DNA from: Desulfobulbus sp. | Lineage (GTDB): Bacteria; Desulfobacterota; Desulfobulbia; Desulfobulbales; Desulfobulbaceae | Length of the DNA stretch: 34,158 nucleotides | Assembly (NCBI GenBank): GCA_009780825.1 | Contig: WQZH01000021.1 | Coordinates: forward strand, 1-34,158 | Direction of reading: 5' to 3' | Shown: piece after piece, positions 7,363 through 16,466 of the stretch | How the letters are laid out: every line of letters begins with the position of its first letter | Numbering within the stretch: position 1 is the stretch's first letter | Position numbers and translations under genes: made by a program | The notes under the pieces: model-generated | The model's input: only the letters and a program-made list of their open reading frames with translations | Database searches by the model: none | Told to the model about the DNA's origin: nothing

Positions 7363-8997
7363 ATGAGTAAACTTGCTGAAACCATCAAACGCAGTCCCTC
7401 CGTCGGCTGGCTTCTTCTTCTCGTTGTCATGGTAGTCGTCTTCGTGCTTGGGTTGCTCGCGGCCAGCATCACGGAAAAACGTGCGGAAGTCGCCTCCATT
7501 TTCAACAACAAGAGGGCACCGATCGCCAGCACCGCACCCACTTTCGTTGATTCCAAGGACCCGTCCAAAGATCACGACAAGATGAAAATGGAGATCGCCA
7601 AAAGCACCCCTGGCATCGAAGGGCGCAACGATGCGTGGGGAGTTAACTACCCACGGGAATACGACACCTGGAAGAAAACCAGGGAAACGGATTTCAAGAG
7701 CAAGCATCTCGGCAACGCGCCAGAAGATGTGCTTGAAACCCGTCCCAATATGGTCGTGCTCTGGGCCGGATACGCGTTCTCCCGTGATTACTCCGCCCCG
7801 CGCGGCCACTGGTACACACTCTACGATATGCGCAAATCGCTGCGGACAGGCGCGCCTGGAGTTGGCGAAAATAAAGACCTGCAACCCGGAACCTGCTGGG
7901 CCTGCAAGAGCCCGGACGTACCGCGCGTAATGCAAGAAGTTGGCAATGGAAAATTTTACAGTGCCAAGTGGAGCGAGTTGGGGCACGAAGTAGTGAACCC
8001 CTTGGGGTGCGCGGATTGCCACGATCCCAAGACCATGAACCTTGCCATCAGCCGCCCGGCGCTGGTCGAAGCGTTCAAACGGCGTGGGCAGGACGTCACC
8101 AAGGCCTCCCCGAATGAGATGCGTTCCCTGGTCTGCGCTCAATGTCACGTCGAGTACTATTTCGGCGAAGGCGACAGCAAATACTTGACCTTCCCGTGGG
8201 ACAAGGGTTTCGATATTACTGTCGAGGGCATAGAAAAATACTATGACCAGCCCATCTTCGGCGACAAGAAAGCGCCGTTCACAGACTGGGTGCACGCATT
8301 GAGCAAAACGCCGATGCTCAAGGCGCAACATCCGGATTGGGAAGTGTACCTGTTGGGGACACACGGCAAGCGCGGTGTCTCGTGCGCCGACTGCCACATG
8401 CCCTACAAAGTTGAAGGCGGCATCAAGTACACCGACCACCAGATCATGAGTCCGCTCAAGAATGTCGCCGCCACCTGTCAGACCTGTCACCGCGACAGCG
8501 AGGAAAAACTCAAGAGTTACGTCTATGACCATCAAGACAAGATTCTTGAGATCCGCGACCGGGTTGAGACCGAGCTCGCCAAGGCGCACATCATGGCAAA
8601 GGCAGCCTTGGATGCCGGCGCCACTGCCGAGGACATCAAGCCCGTACAAGATTTGCTCCGTCAGGCTGGCTGGCGTTGGGACTTTGGTGTGGCCTCCCAC
8701 GGCGCTTCCTTCCACGCGCCGGTGGAAACGGCCCGCATCCTCTCTCATGCCCTCGACAAGAGCCTGCTGGCGCAGATCGAAGCGCAGAAGCTGCTCACCA
8801 AATACAATGCCACGGTGGCATTGCCTAATCTTGATCACTGGACAAAGGCAGAGGCACAGAAGTATATTGGCCTGAACATGGAAAAACTCAATGCCGACAA
8901 GGCGGAATTCCTGAAGACGGTCGTTCCCGGCTGGATCGAGAAAGCCAAGCAGAACGGCAAACTGTCGGATCCTGAGTTGCTGGACCAATACAAGTGA
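7363..8997 (+). CDS. nrfA: pentaheme cytochrome c nitrite reductase NrfA
   Basis: NrfA reduces nitrite to ammonium with six electrons in the periplasm. The 544 aa product has the catalytic heme site CWACK at 178-182 (Lys-ligated, in CWACKSPDVPR) and four CXXCH sites: CADCH 216-220, CAQCH 258-262, CADCH 341-345 and CQTCH 372-376. TDWVHAL at 307-313 supplies the active-site His, and EYYF after the third heme contains the conserved active-site Tyr. The N-terminus carries a hydrophobic stretch (about 16-34) that could be an uncleaved anchor, and the protein is longer than enterobacterial NrfA mainly at this end. Together with nrfH it forms a transcription unit ended by the terminator at 9046. Confidence 0.96.
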   Translation: MSKLAETIKRSPSVGWLLLLVVMVVVFVLGLLAASITEKRAEVASIFNNKRAPIASTAPTFVDSKDPSKDHDKMKMEIAKSTPGIEGRNDAWGVNYPREYDTWKKTRETDFKSKHLGNAPEDVLETRPNMVVLWAGYAFSRDYSAPRGHWYTLYDMRKSLRTGAPGVGENKDLQPGTCWACKSPDVPRVMQEVGNGKFYSAKWSELGHEVVNPLGCADCHDPKTMNLAISRPALVEAFKRRGQDVTKASPNEMRSLVCAQCHVEYYFGEGDSKYLTFPWDKGFDITVEGIEKYYDQPIFGDKKAPFTDWVHALSKTPMLKAQHPDWEVYLLGTHGKRGVSCADCHMPYKVEGGIKYTDHQIMSPLKNVAATCQTCHRDSEEKLKSYVYDHQDKILEIRDRVETELAKAHIMAKAALDAGATAEDIKPVQDLLRQAGWRWDFGVASHGASFHAPVETARILSHALDKSLLAQIEAQKLLTKYNATVALPNLDHWTKAEAQKYIGLNMEKLNADKAEFLKTVVPGWIEKAKQNGKLSDPELLDQYK

Positions 8998-9045
8998 CGG
9001 GCGCTGCCGCGTGCAAGGCGGCAGTTACCCTGCTCAAACAGCCAA

Positions 9046-9075
9046 GAATACCCGCCGAAAGGCGGGTATTCTTTT
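9046..9075 (+). terminator. rho-independent terminator after nrfA
   Basis: A perfect 11-bp stem (GAATACCCGCC with GGCGGGTATTC) closes on a GAAA tetraloop and runs into TTTT at 9072-9075. It sits 48 nt after the nrfA stop and before resB, so it ends or attenuates the nrfHA transcript. Confidence 0.9.
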
Positions 9076-9127
9076 CCATCGGCAACAACATGACCCTCGT
9101 CCTTTCCAGTCCCCGCACGACCATTCC

Positions 9128-10375
9128 ATGACAAGAAAACTCTGGCAATCCCCATGGGGGGCCCCGGAGGCGGCCCTGTTCGTCGCGGCCATTATCCTAG
9201 TCGGTTTTTTACTGCAACTGGCTGTCGGCTCTTTCGATTTCGCTCTCCTGCACTATCCGGCAAACCTTGTTGCCCTCGCGGTCCTGGCCGGACTGACCGC
9301 CCTTGGCGTCCGCATGCGCAACAGCCTGCTGGTGCGCTGGCTTGCGGGCATTCCGCTGGCCGTCACGCTCATCGTGGCGCTCCTTCTCTTTGGCCTCTGC
9401 ATGGAATTGATGCCGCAGCTCCCCCGGCTGTCAGCGCAAACGCCCGATTTGAGCGCCCGCCTCGGACTCAGGACGCTCACCTCCTCGTGGCCCTTCGCGC
9501 TCCTGTACGGCATGACGCTCATCGCCTTAGGGATCACCGCCTGCAAACGGTTGCTGCGCTTTTCCCGGCGGAACATCATCTTTCTCTGCAACCATCTGGG
9601 GCTTTGGCTGCTTCTCGTCTCGGCCGGATTCGGCGCGGCAGACATGCTGCGGGTCGTCATGCACGTCGATACAGGAAAAACGGAATGGCGGGTCTTCAAC
9701 GAGGCCAGCGCCGCCTTGGAGATGCCAATCGCCATCACCCTCAACAAGTTCACGATGGAGGAATACCCGCCAAACCTGACCATCATCGACCGTCAGACTG
9801 GCGCTGACCTCAAAAATACGCAGGGATTTTTTCAGATCGATCCCAAACGCCCCGCAGGGCGAATCGGCGAATGGGCCATCACGCTCGACGACTACCTGCA
9901 TACCGCCGTGCGCGTCAGGGGCGAATATAGCGCCAGTCCGATGCCCGAATCCACCCCTGCCGCGAAAATCACTGCCCGCAACCTCCACACCGGAGCGATC
10001 AGGACGGGTTGGGTGTCCTCCGGCGGCAATGTTCCCGAATTCTTCTCGGTTCTCCCTCTGGACGACGCCCACCTCCTCACCATGGCCCAGCCGGAACCCA
10101 AACGCTACGCCTCGGACGTCACCATCATCCCCAAAGACGGCGTCCCCATCGACACCACCCTGGAAGTCAATAAACCCGTTGCAGTCGGTCATTGGATGAT
10201 CTACCAGTATGGCTATGAGGCCGCCCTGGGCAAACTGTCGAACTGGAGTGAAATGGAGTTGGTCTATGATCCCTGGCTGTTGCCCGCCCAGATCGGCATG
10301 GGGTTCATGGCGGTAGGGGCGCTGCTGCTGGCATGGAATGGTGCCAATATGGGTCAACGAAGGAGCGCCCGATGA
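9128..10375 (+). CDS. resB: cytochrome c biogenesis protein ResB (CcsB)
   Basis: ResB is the partner of ResC/CcsA in the System II cytochrome c synthase, which carries heme across the inner membrane and attaches it to CXXCH apocytochromes. The 415 aa product has three N-terminal membrane helices, a fourth after about residue 145 (IIFLCNHLGLWLLLVSAGFG), a large periplasmic domain with EWRVFNEASAALEMPIAI and FFQIDPK, and a final helix near the C-terminus. ATG 9128 lacks a good ribosome site. The stop overlaps the resC start (ATGA), so the two are translationally coupled. Its place directly after nrfHA suggests a role in maturing those hemes, as NrfI does in Wolinella. Confidence 0.85.
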   Translation: MTRKLWQSPWGAPEAALFVAAIILVGFLLQLAVGSFDFALLHYPANLVALAVLAGLTALGVRMRNSLLVRWLAGIPLAVTLIVALLLFGLCMELMPQLPRLSAQTPDLSARLGLRTLTSSWPFALLYGMTLIALGITACKRLLRFSRRNIIFLCNHLGLWLLLVSAGFGAADMLRVVMHVDTGKTEWRVFNEASAALEMPIAITLNKFTMEEYPPNLTIIDRQTGADLKNTQGFFQIDPKRPAGRIGEWAITLDDYLHTAVRVRGEYSASPMPESTPAAKITARNLHTGAIRTGWVSSGGNVPEFFSVLPLDDAHLLTMAQPEPKRYASDVTIIPKDGVPIDTTLEVNKPVAVGHWMIYQYGYEAALGKLSNWSEMELVYDPWLLPAQIGMGFMAVGALLLAWNGANMGQRRSAR

Positions 10376-11163
10376 GCTTGAGCTGGAATGAGTTCCCCTT
10401 CATTGCCCTGCCGGCGGCCCTGTGCTGGCTCGCTGCCGGCCTGCTCGCCTGTTGCCGCGCCCGCTCGCCCCGATCCGTCTACCTGGCTGACGCGCTGGCG
10501 CTCATCGGCATCGCCCTCTTTTCCGCCTTTATCGCCGCGTTCTGGCATGCCCTTGCGCGTCCGCCGCTGCGCACCATGGGCGAAACCCGGCTCTGGTACG
10601 CCCTTTTCCTCTTCCTCGCCGGCTACGTCACCTACCGCCGCTGGAACTACCCGTGGCTGTTGCTCCTGTCAGCCGTCGTGGCAACGGCATTCATCGCCAT
10701 CAACCTGCTGAAGCCGGAAATCCACTCCATTGCGCTGAAGCCTGCCCTGCAGAGCTTCCTCTTCATCCCCCACGTCATCATCTACATCATCGCCTACGCC
10801 CTCTTCGGCATCGCCACGCTCGGGGCCTGCGCGCTGCTCATCCGGCGGCGCAGCGGCTTTGATCACCAACTGCTCATCTTCATCGACAACCTCGTTCACA
10901 TCGGGTTCGGCTTCCTCACGCTCGGGCTGCTGCTCGGCGCCGTCTGGGCCAAGGAAGCGTGGGGGCACTACTGGTCGTGGGATCCCAAAGAGACGCTGGC
11001 CTTCATGACCGGCGCGGCCTACCTCGTCTACATCCACCTGCGGAGCCAGGGCCGGGAAGACAACATCGTCATCTGGATACTTCCCGCCGCCTTCCTCCTG
11101 CTGCTGCTGAGCTGGTTCGGCACGGCCCTTTTTCCCGGCAGCAGCCTGCATCTCTATTTCTGA
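10372..11163 (+). CDS. resC: cytochrome c assembly protein ResC/CcsA
   Basis: The 263 aa polytopic membrane protein is a heme-handling CcsA/ResC/CcmC-type protein. The diagnostic tryptophan-rich periplasmic motif WGHYWSWDPKE is present, flanked by conserved His residues in predicted helices (FIPHVIIYIIAYALFG and NLVHIGFGFLTLG) that would bind heme. ATG 10372 overlaps the resB stop and has AAGGAG nine bases upstream, which fixes the start. Together ResB and ResC are a split equivalent of fused CcsBA or NrfI. Confidence 0.9.
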   Translation: MSLSWNEFPFIALPAALCWLAAGLLACCRARSPRSVYLADALALIGIALFSAFIAAFWHALARPPLRTMGETRLWYALFLFLAGYVTYRRWNYPWLLLLSAVVATAFIAINLLKPEIHSIALKPALQSFLFIPHVIIYIIAYALFGIATLGACALLIRRRSGFDHQLLIFIDNLVHIGFGFLTLGLLLGAVWAKEAWGHYWSWDPKETLAFMTGAAYLVYIHLRSQGREDNIVIWILPAAFLLLLLSWFGTALFPGSSLHLYF

Positions 11164-11176
11164 CGGACGGCTCGGC

Positions 11177-11761
11177 ATGAACATGGACCAACCCGCACGC
11201 ATCGGCATCCTCACCATCTCCGACCGGGCCAGCTCGGGCGCATACGAAGACCAGGGCGGCCCCGCCATCCGTGACTGGCTGGCAAAGGCGATCCAAACCT
11301 CCTGGGAAGCCGTTGCCCGCGTCATCCCCGACGACGAGGCGCTGATCGAAGCCACCCTGCGGGAACTCAGCGACCGCGAAGCCTGCTGCCTCATCGTCAC
11401 CACCGGCGGGACCGGCCCGGCCCCCCGCGACGTGACGCCGGAAGCCACCGCCAAGGTCTGTGCCAAGATGCTGCCGGGCTTCGGGGAACTGATGCGCGCG
11501 GTCTCGCTCGCCTCGGTGCCGACAGCGATCCTCTCCCGGCAGACCGCCGGCATTCGGGGCAGGAGCCTCATCCTCAATCTGCCCGGCAAACCGGCGGCCA
11601 TTGCCGAATGCCTCCATGCCGTTTTTCCCGCCGTGCCCTATTGCATCGACCTCATCGGCGGCGCGTACCTCGAAACCTATCCGGATTTCTGCGCGGCCTT
11701 CCGGCCGGCTGGCGCACGGCGCGGGGAAAACGTTCAGGTCCAATCACCCCGCACCCCATAG
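11177..11761 (+). CDS. mogA: molybdenum cofactor biosynthesis protein MogA (molybdopterin adenylyltransferase)
   Basis: MogA adenylylates molybdopterin before metal insertion by MoeA. The 194 aa product matches the MogA/MoaB fold: GILTISDRASSGAYEDQGG at the N-terminus, the MPT-binding TTGGTG at 75-80 followed by PAPRDVTPEA, and LILNLPGKPAA near the C-terminus. MoaB is very similar but MogA is favoured by the DRASSG..ED segment. The start may be ATG 11177 or 11183. It follows resC by 13 nt and is probably co-transcribed, although the link between Moco and cytochrome c assembly is only positional here. Confidence 0.9.
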   Translation: MNMDQPARIGILTISDRASSGAYEDQGGPAIRDWLAKAIQTSWEAVARVIPDDEALIEATLRELSDREACCLIVTTGGTGPAPRDVTPEATAKVCAKMLPGFGELMRAVSLASVPTAILSRQTAGIRGRSLILNLPGKPAAIAECLHAVFPAVPYCIDLIGGAYLETYPDFCAAFRPAGARRGENVQVQSPRTP

Positions 11762-11804
11762 CGTGCTCAGCAACCTGACCAGTCCGGGGCGGTGAACGGC
11801 TCAT

Positions 11805-11829
11805 AATCGGTACGGGCGCCGAACCGATT
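11805..11829. repeat. short inverted repeat in a convergent gap
   Basis: AATCGGT at 11805-11811 pairs with ACCGATT at 11823-11829 around an 11-nt GC-rich loop, between the convergent mogA and YibQ-like genes. It has no U-tract, so it would be at best a weak transcript end for either gene. Confidence 0.3.
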
Positions 11830-11952
11830 GCCAATCATCTCGGTTACCGCAGGGCATCATCCGGACGAATACGGGGGACGGCAAAAGATGCCTGTCTTGT
11901 CATGGTCAGCAATGTGCCGTTGCCGGCGGCGCGTTGCCGGTCTTGTTTTCTT

Positions 11953-12858
11953 TCAGTGCATCAGCCCGCTGACCCCGACCAGTTCCACCGATTGCATGGC
12001 CGCATCGCCGCATTGATCGAGCGCGGCCAGCATGGCCTGGTGTGGGTGGCCGATGCCGATGGCCTGCCCCTGGTGCTGCGCCAGCGCGGCCAGTTGATAC
12101 AGTTGGCGGCAGATGGCGCCTGTTTCGCGTTCGTTGTCGAGAAACAGTTGCCGTCTGGCCGAAGGCAAGTGCAGTTGTTGCGCCACAGCCAGCCCCTGCG
12201 AGCCCGGCGTGGTGACGGAATCGACGAAATAGAGGCCGCGCGCTTTGAGGGTTTCGATCACGATCCGCATGTTTTGGGCGTTTTCGCTGAACAGTGATCC
12301 CATGTGATTGTTGCTGCCGGCGGCGTCTGGGATTGCGGCCAGCATATCTTCGACTTTTCTTCTGATTTGCTCAGGCGTGTCCGTGCTCAAAAGGGTTTCG
12401 GGCTCAAAGAGCCATTTCTTTTCCTTCGGTTCCATCGGCAGATGCACCAGAATGTCGTGCCCGGAGGCATGGGCCTGCTGCGCCAGTTCCCTGGCGTGCG
12501 GCGCATGCGGGAGAAAGGAGAAGCTCAAACGAGAGTTCGCCTGCAGGAATTGCAGGCCAAGCTGCAGGTTGTAGCCCATGTCGTCGATGATGATGGCCAC
12601 CATGGGACGGGAGGGTGTCGGCCGGGGTGATGTGGTCGCAGTGGCGGCGATGATCGGCGCAGGAGCCGCCTCATCTGTGGCCGGCACAGGAAAAGGGATG
12701 GCAGGGACAGCGGGTCCGGCGATTGCCGGCATGGATTGGCCCGCCGTGTACTGTTCTGTTTCCTGAGAGACAGCGGTATGACCTCCCCAGAGGAAGCAAA
12801 AGCCGGAGACAGCGAGCAGGAAGCAATGGCTGCGCCATTGTCGGGGCAGAAGATGCAC
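11953..12858 (-). CDS. divergent polysaccharide deacetylase (YibQ/DUF610 family), exported
   Basis: The 301 aa product has an N-terminal signal or anchor (about residues 10-30), an Ala/Pro-rich linker, and a YibQ-type divergent polysaccharide deacetylase domain from about 86. Motifs seen are AIIIDDMGYN (two Asp at 92-93), LSFSFLPHAPHA, ILVHLPMEP, GSNNHMGS, LYFVDSVTT and IGIGHPH. These map onto metal and catalytic positions of carbohydrate esterase family 4-like folds. Cell-envelope or capsule remodelling is inferred; the true substrate is unknown. The gene is the last of the overlapping cluster, 12 nt after the polyprenyl synthase. Confidence 0.85.
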   Translation of the reverse strand: MHLLPRQWRSHCFLLAVSGFCFLWGGHTAVSQETEQYTAGQSMPAIAGPAVPAIPFPVPATDEAAPAPIIAATATTSPRPTPSRPMVAIIIDDMGYNLQLGLQFLQANSRLSFSFLPHAPHARELAQQAHASGHDILVHLPMEPKEKKWLFEPETLLSTDTPEQIRRKVEDMLAAIPDAAGSNNHMGSLFSENAQNMRIVIETLKARGLYFVDSVTTPGSQGLAVAQQLHLPSARRQLFLDNERETGAICRQLYQLAALAQHQGQAIGIGHPHQAMLAALDQCGDAAMQSVELVGVSGLMH

Positions 12859-12870
12859 GGGTAAGGCGGA

Positions 12871-13887
12871 TTATTTGTTGCGGATCAGGATGTAGCGGGC
12901 CAGTTCCTGCAAGAGCCGGACATTGGCATCCACGCTGCCGGCGCGGGTGAAGGGCGCAAGGGCGGCGAGGGCCTGATCGACCAGATGCCGGGCGGTGTCG
13001 GCGGCGGCCTCAAAGCCGTCGTAGTGTTCAATCAGGGCTGTCATCTGCCGGTAGGATGCGGGATTGGCACGGTCTGCGGCGAGCAGTTCTTCGATGCGGC
13101 ACCGGTCCGTGGCGTCGGCCCGCTCAAGGGCATGGAGCAGGGGAAGGGTCATTTTCCCTTCCGCGAAATCGTTGCCGGTCTTTTTGCCGGTGTTTTCCGA
13201 ATCGCCTTGAAAATCAAGGAGATCATCCACGATCTGGAAGGCGGCGCCAATCAGATCGCCATAGGTCGACAGCGCCTGCACGCGCAGGTCGTCCGCGCCG
13301 GCAAAGAGAGCGCCCAAAGCGCAGGCGGAGGCGATGAGATTGCCGGTTTTCTGGCGAATCACCTCGAAATATTGCTGCTTGCTGGTTGTGGTGTCGCAGG
13401 CCAGACGGAGCTGCACGAATTCGCCGTTGACCATCGAGAGGATCGCCTTGCAGAATATCTGCAAACCCTGTGGCCCGGCAAGGTGGCCGAACAGGTACAT
13501 GCTGCGGGCATACAGCCAATCGCCCCCCAGAATGGCGGCCGTCAGCCCGAAACGGGCAATCACCGTGGCGCTGCCCCGGCGTTGCGTTGCCTGATCGATG
13601 ACGTCGTCGTGGATCAGGGTGGCCACATGGAGATACTCAAAGGCAGCGGCCAACAGGTACAGATCGTCGTCGTCCCGGCCGCAGCAATGCGAGCTGAGGA
13701 CGGTCAGCAAAGGGCGGACCCGTTTGCCGCCGGTGAAGAGGGCGTGATGGACGACCTCGCCCAGCAGGGAATCGCACCCGGTCAGCGTGCGCTCCAGGTC
13801 GCCGCGCATCGCGGTTTCGACCCGGCTGGCGATGGCCGCCGTCGCGATACGCAGATCCAAGGCGTGATTGGGCGAGGGCAGGTTCAT
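12871..13887 (-). CDS. trans-polyprenyl diphosphate synthase (octaprenyl/IspB type)
   Basis: The 338 aa enzyme elongates allylic diphosphates with IPP to make the side chain of menaquinone or ubiquinone. It has GGKRVRPLL (about 53-61), the first Asp-rich motif DDVID at 94-98, the GDWL motif at about 122-125, KTGNLIASAC and the second Asp-rich motif DDLLD at 221-225, followed by GKKTGNDFAEGKMTLP. The first motif and length fit long-chain synthases rather than FPP/GGPP synthases; chain length cannot be read with certainty. The ATG overlaps the helicase stop by 4 nt, showing translational coupling. IspH in this window supplies its precursors. Confidence 0.92.
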   Translation of the reverse strand: MNLPSPNHALDLRIATAAIASRVETAMRGDLERTLTGCDSLLGEVVHHALFTGGKRVRPLLTVLSSHCCGRDDDDLYLLAAAFEYLHVATLIHDDVIDQATQRRGSATVIARFGLTAAILGGDWLYARSMYLFGHLAGPQGLQIFCKAILSMVNGEFVQLRLACDTTTSKQQYFEVIRQKTGNLIASACALGALFAGADDLRVQALSTYGDLIGAAFQIVDDLLDFQGDSENTGKKTGNDFAEGKMTLPLLHALERADATDRCRIEELLAADRANPASYRQMTALIEHYDGFEAAADTARHLVDQALAALAPFTRAGSVDANVRLLQELARYILIRNK

Positions 13888-15875
13888 GCCGGTTGTCCGC
13901 CTTGGGAGGATTGGCGCCCGAAAAAGGCCGCCACATCGTCCAAATTCCGGGAGATGGGGCTTGGCGGCAGACTGCGGAAAAATTGCCGTCCATATCCCTT
14001 GCCAAACAGCCGGGTATCGAGCATGGCGATCACGCCGCGGTCATCGGCGGTACGCATCAGTCTGCCCACCCCCTGGCGCAGGGTCAGGATGGCGCGTGGC
14101 ACCTGATAGTCATTGAAGGGATTGCCGCCCAACACCTTGATACGATTCATACGAGCCATAATAACAGGGTCGCTCGGGACTTCAAACGGTAATTTGTCGA
14201 TGACCACCAAACTGAGCGATTCGCCGGGCACATCGACCCCTTCCCAGAAACTGGATACGGCAAAGAGCACCGACTCGGTTTTCCGATAAAACCGCTGCAG
14301 CAGCACCCGGCGGGGCGCTTCGCCCTGGATGAGCAGGGGATAGCGCAGCCGGTCGCGGAGCGCGGCGTAGGCCCGGTCCATGGCGGCCAGCGAGGTGAAG
14401 AGGGCCAGGGTCCTTCCGCCCGCGAGATCAATCAGGGCGGCCAGGCGCTCGTGCAAAGCCTGCGGATACCCCGGCGTTGTCGGCTCAGGAAATGGCGCCT
14501 CCGGAATGTAGAGCAGGGTTCTGTTTCTGTAGTCGAAGGGCGAGGCCAGGGAGAGGGTCGGGGTGTCTTCCGGAAGGCCGAGACGTTCGAGGACGTAGTG
14601 GAAGTTGCCTCCGGCGGTCAAGGTCGCCGAGGTGAACACGCAGTGACGGACCTGGGTGAACAGGGCTGCATGCAGTTCCGCGGCCACATCCACCGGCGTG
14701 GCGTACAAGCTCAGGTTGCGGTCGGTCCGTTCGTACCAGTAGGTATGGCTGACCTCTTCCGCGCTCACGTCGTCGAATCGGTCGCCGGCGATTTTTTCGA
14801 GGCGGCCGGCCAGTTCCCAGGCGCGGGCGGCATATTGGGGCCAGGGATTTTCCCCGATCGGCATGCTTTCAAGCTGCTGGGCGATTCCCTCCAGGGCAGC
14901 CCCCAGATCATCGCGCGATGGCGCGAGATCCAGGCTGTTGAGTAATTCCCACAAAGGAAATCGGCCCCTTTGTTCAGGGAAGACGGCGGCAAAGCGTTCG
15001 ATGCTCCCCGTGAGGCGGCCGACCGCAGCGAGGAGATCCGCACGCCGGGATTCCGGGCAGTCGGTGGCGCTGCTGCGTTCCACGTCGCCGCATAGATCGA
15101 GGATCTGCAAACGGGAAAAGGTGAAGCCGAAAAAGGTGGTGGCCACGTTTTCGACGTGATGGGCCTCGTCGAACAGCACGGTCTCATACCGGGGAAGGAC
15201 CTCGCCGTATCCGGTCCTGCGCACGGCGAGATCGGAGAAGAGCAGATGGTGATTGACGATCAGCAACTGGCTGGCCGCGGCATCGCGGCGCAGACGGTTG
15301 AGAAAGCAACCGGTTGCCTCTGGACACTGGCTGCCCAGACAAAAGTGGGACTGGCAGCAAATCTTCTGCCACAACTGCGAGCCGGACCCGAGCCAATGCA
15401 GCTCAGAGCGGTCGCCATGCACGGTGGCATCGATCCAGGATTCGATGGCCTGTGCTTCGCCGCCGGTGAGGATGTCGGCCTGCCCGGCGGCTTGCACCTG
15501 CCGCCAGCGATACAGGCAGAGGTAATTTTGCCGACCTTTGACGCACAACGCTTTGAGATCTGGGGCAACCCATTCCTGGATGAGCGGGATTTCGCGTTGC
15601 AGGATCTGGTCCTGGAGATTGCGGGTGTTGGTGGAGACCACCACCCGCTGGCCGCTGAGTGCGGCGGGGATCAGGTAGGCCAGGGTTTTGCCCAGACCGG
15701 TTTCCGCCTCGATCAGCAGGCAGGCGGCTTGCCCGGCAAAGTCGTCCTCCGGTGCCGCCAGCAACTGGGCCACCGCCCGGGCCATTTCCAGTTGCCCGGG
15801 CCGGTATTGGTAGGGTGAAAGGTGTTGGGCCAGCAGGCCGTCAGGGCCGAAAAACCGATCCATTGCCGGAATCAT
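13884..15875 (-). CDS. dinG: DinG/XPD-family ATP-dependent DNA helicase with Fe-S cluster motif
   Basis: The 663 aa superfamily 2 helicase shows motif I AETGLGKT at 57-64, motif II DEAH at 236-239, SFWEGVDVPG (motif V region) and a C-terminal QGVGRLMRTADDRGVI (motif VI). Four cysteines between motifs I and II, C120, C179, C184 and C190 (SHFCLGSQCPEATGC), match the 4Fe-4S cluster of DinG and XPD. These enzymes unwind 5'-to-3', acting on R-loops and forked DNA. Starts at 15875 and 15863 are both possible; both overlap the HEAT-repeat gene. YoaA is a close alternative name. Confidence 0.92.
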   Translation of the reverse strand: MIPAMDRFFGPDGLLAQHLSPYQYRPGQLEMARAVAQLLAAPEDDFAGQAACLLIEAETGLGKTLAYLIPAALSGQRVVVSTNTRNLQDQILQREIPLIQEWVAPDLKALCVKGRQNYLCLYRWRQVQAAGQADILTGGEAQAIESWIDATVHGDRSELHWLGSGSQLWQKICCQSHFCLGSQCPEATGCFLNRLRRDAAASQLLIVNHHLLFSDLAVRRTGYGEVLPRYETVLFDEAHHVENVATTFFGFTFSRLQILDLCGDVERSSATDCPESRRADLLAAVGRLTGSIERFAAVFPEQRGRFPLWELLNSLDLAPSRDDLGAALEGIAQQLESMPIGENPWPQYAARAWELAGRLEKIAGDRFDDVSAEEVSHTYWYERTDRNLSLYATPVDVAAELHAALFTQVRHCVFTSATLTAGGNFHYVLERLGLPEDTPTLSLASPFDYRNRTLLYIPEAPFPEPTTPGYPQALHERLAALIDLAGGRTLALFTSLAAMDRAYAALRDRLRYPLLIQGEAPRRVLLQRFYRKTESVLFAVSSFWEGVDVPGESLSLVVIDKLPFEVPSDPVIMARMNRIKVLGGNPFNDYQVPRAILTLRQGVGRLMRTADDRGVIAMLDTRLFGKGYGRQFFRSLPPSPISRNLDDVAAFFGRQSSQGGQPA

Positions 15876-16287
15876 CCAGGATGTCGCGCACGATTTCCAC
15901 GACCTGGGGCGAGGGGTCGCGGAGCAACGGGGGAAGAGCGGCCAGGGCCTCGTCGGTGGCGATGGTGCCGAGCAGGCTTGCCGCCTCTCCCCGGACCTGG
16001 ACGAGAGGATGGCGCAACTGCTCGATCAGGCCGGGAACGGCCAGGACAAGATGCTCGGGACAGAGGGCGCTCAGCTCCTCAAACAGCACGGCCATCCCCA
16101 GCCGGACCGCATAGCGCTCATCTTCGACCAACCGTCCCGCCCATGCAAGATAGCGGGGCTCTTGACGCACCATGGCCACGATGTTGTCCGCATGCCCCAG
16201 GGAGAGAAAATCGGCGATGACCTGGAGCAGGGTCTCGTCGCTGACTGCGGACGGATGATGCGGTGTTGTCGATGGTGAATCGCTCAT
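15841..16287 (-). CDS. HEAT-repeat-like protein
   Basis: The 148 aa product is built from helical pairs resembling HEAT repeats: YLAWAGRLVEDERYAVRLGMAVLFEEL, VPGLIEQLRHPLVQVRGEAASLLGTI and LAALPPLLRDPSPQVVEIVRDIL appear as successive repeat units (quoted in parts: EDERYAVRLGMA, HPLVQVRGEAASLL, DPSPQVVEIVRDIL). It is probably a cytosolic protein-protein interaction module. ATG 16287 gives MSDSPSTT; the frame continues upstream and ATG 16326 is an alternative, both without a clear ribosome site. Its 3' end overlaps the helicase start, so it heads the cluster. No function is known. Confidence 0.78.
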   Translation of the reverse strand: MSDSPSTTPHHPSAVSDETLLQVIADFLSLGHADNIVAMVRQEPRYLAWAGRLVEDERYAVRLGMAVLFEELSALCPEHLVLAVPGLIEQLRHPLVQVRGEAASLLGTIATDEALAALPPLLRDPSPQVVEIVRDILDDSGNGSVFRP

Positions 16288-16466
16288 GCGGATGGCTTTG
16301 GTTGCGAAAAGATGATCTTTGTCCATACCATGACCGGCCTGGAGGAGCAATCCGAGAATGATGGGTCGGAGAGGGAGCAAAGCTTTCCTGGAGGGAACCA
16401 TCCGGGCAATGGAACCTTGGCGGCAGCAGGAATCGCTTGTACCTAAGGCGGAGTCCAAGTGGTCTG

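Noticed and set aside
7291..8988. 565-aa minus-strand ORF opposite nrfA
   Set aside because: The plus strand has five heme motifs of NrfA in the right order, so the antisense frame is not coding.
12985..14106. 373-aa plus-strand ORF opposite the polyprenyl synthase and helicase
   Set aside because: The minus strand has complete motif sets (DDVID, DDLLD, DEAH); the plus-strand frame is an antisense open frame in GC-rich DNA.
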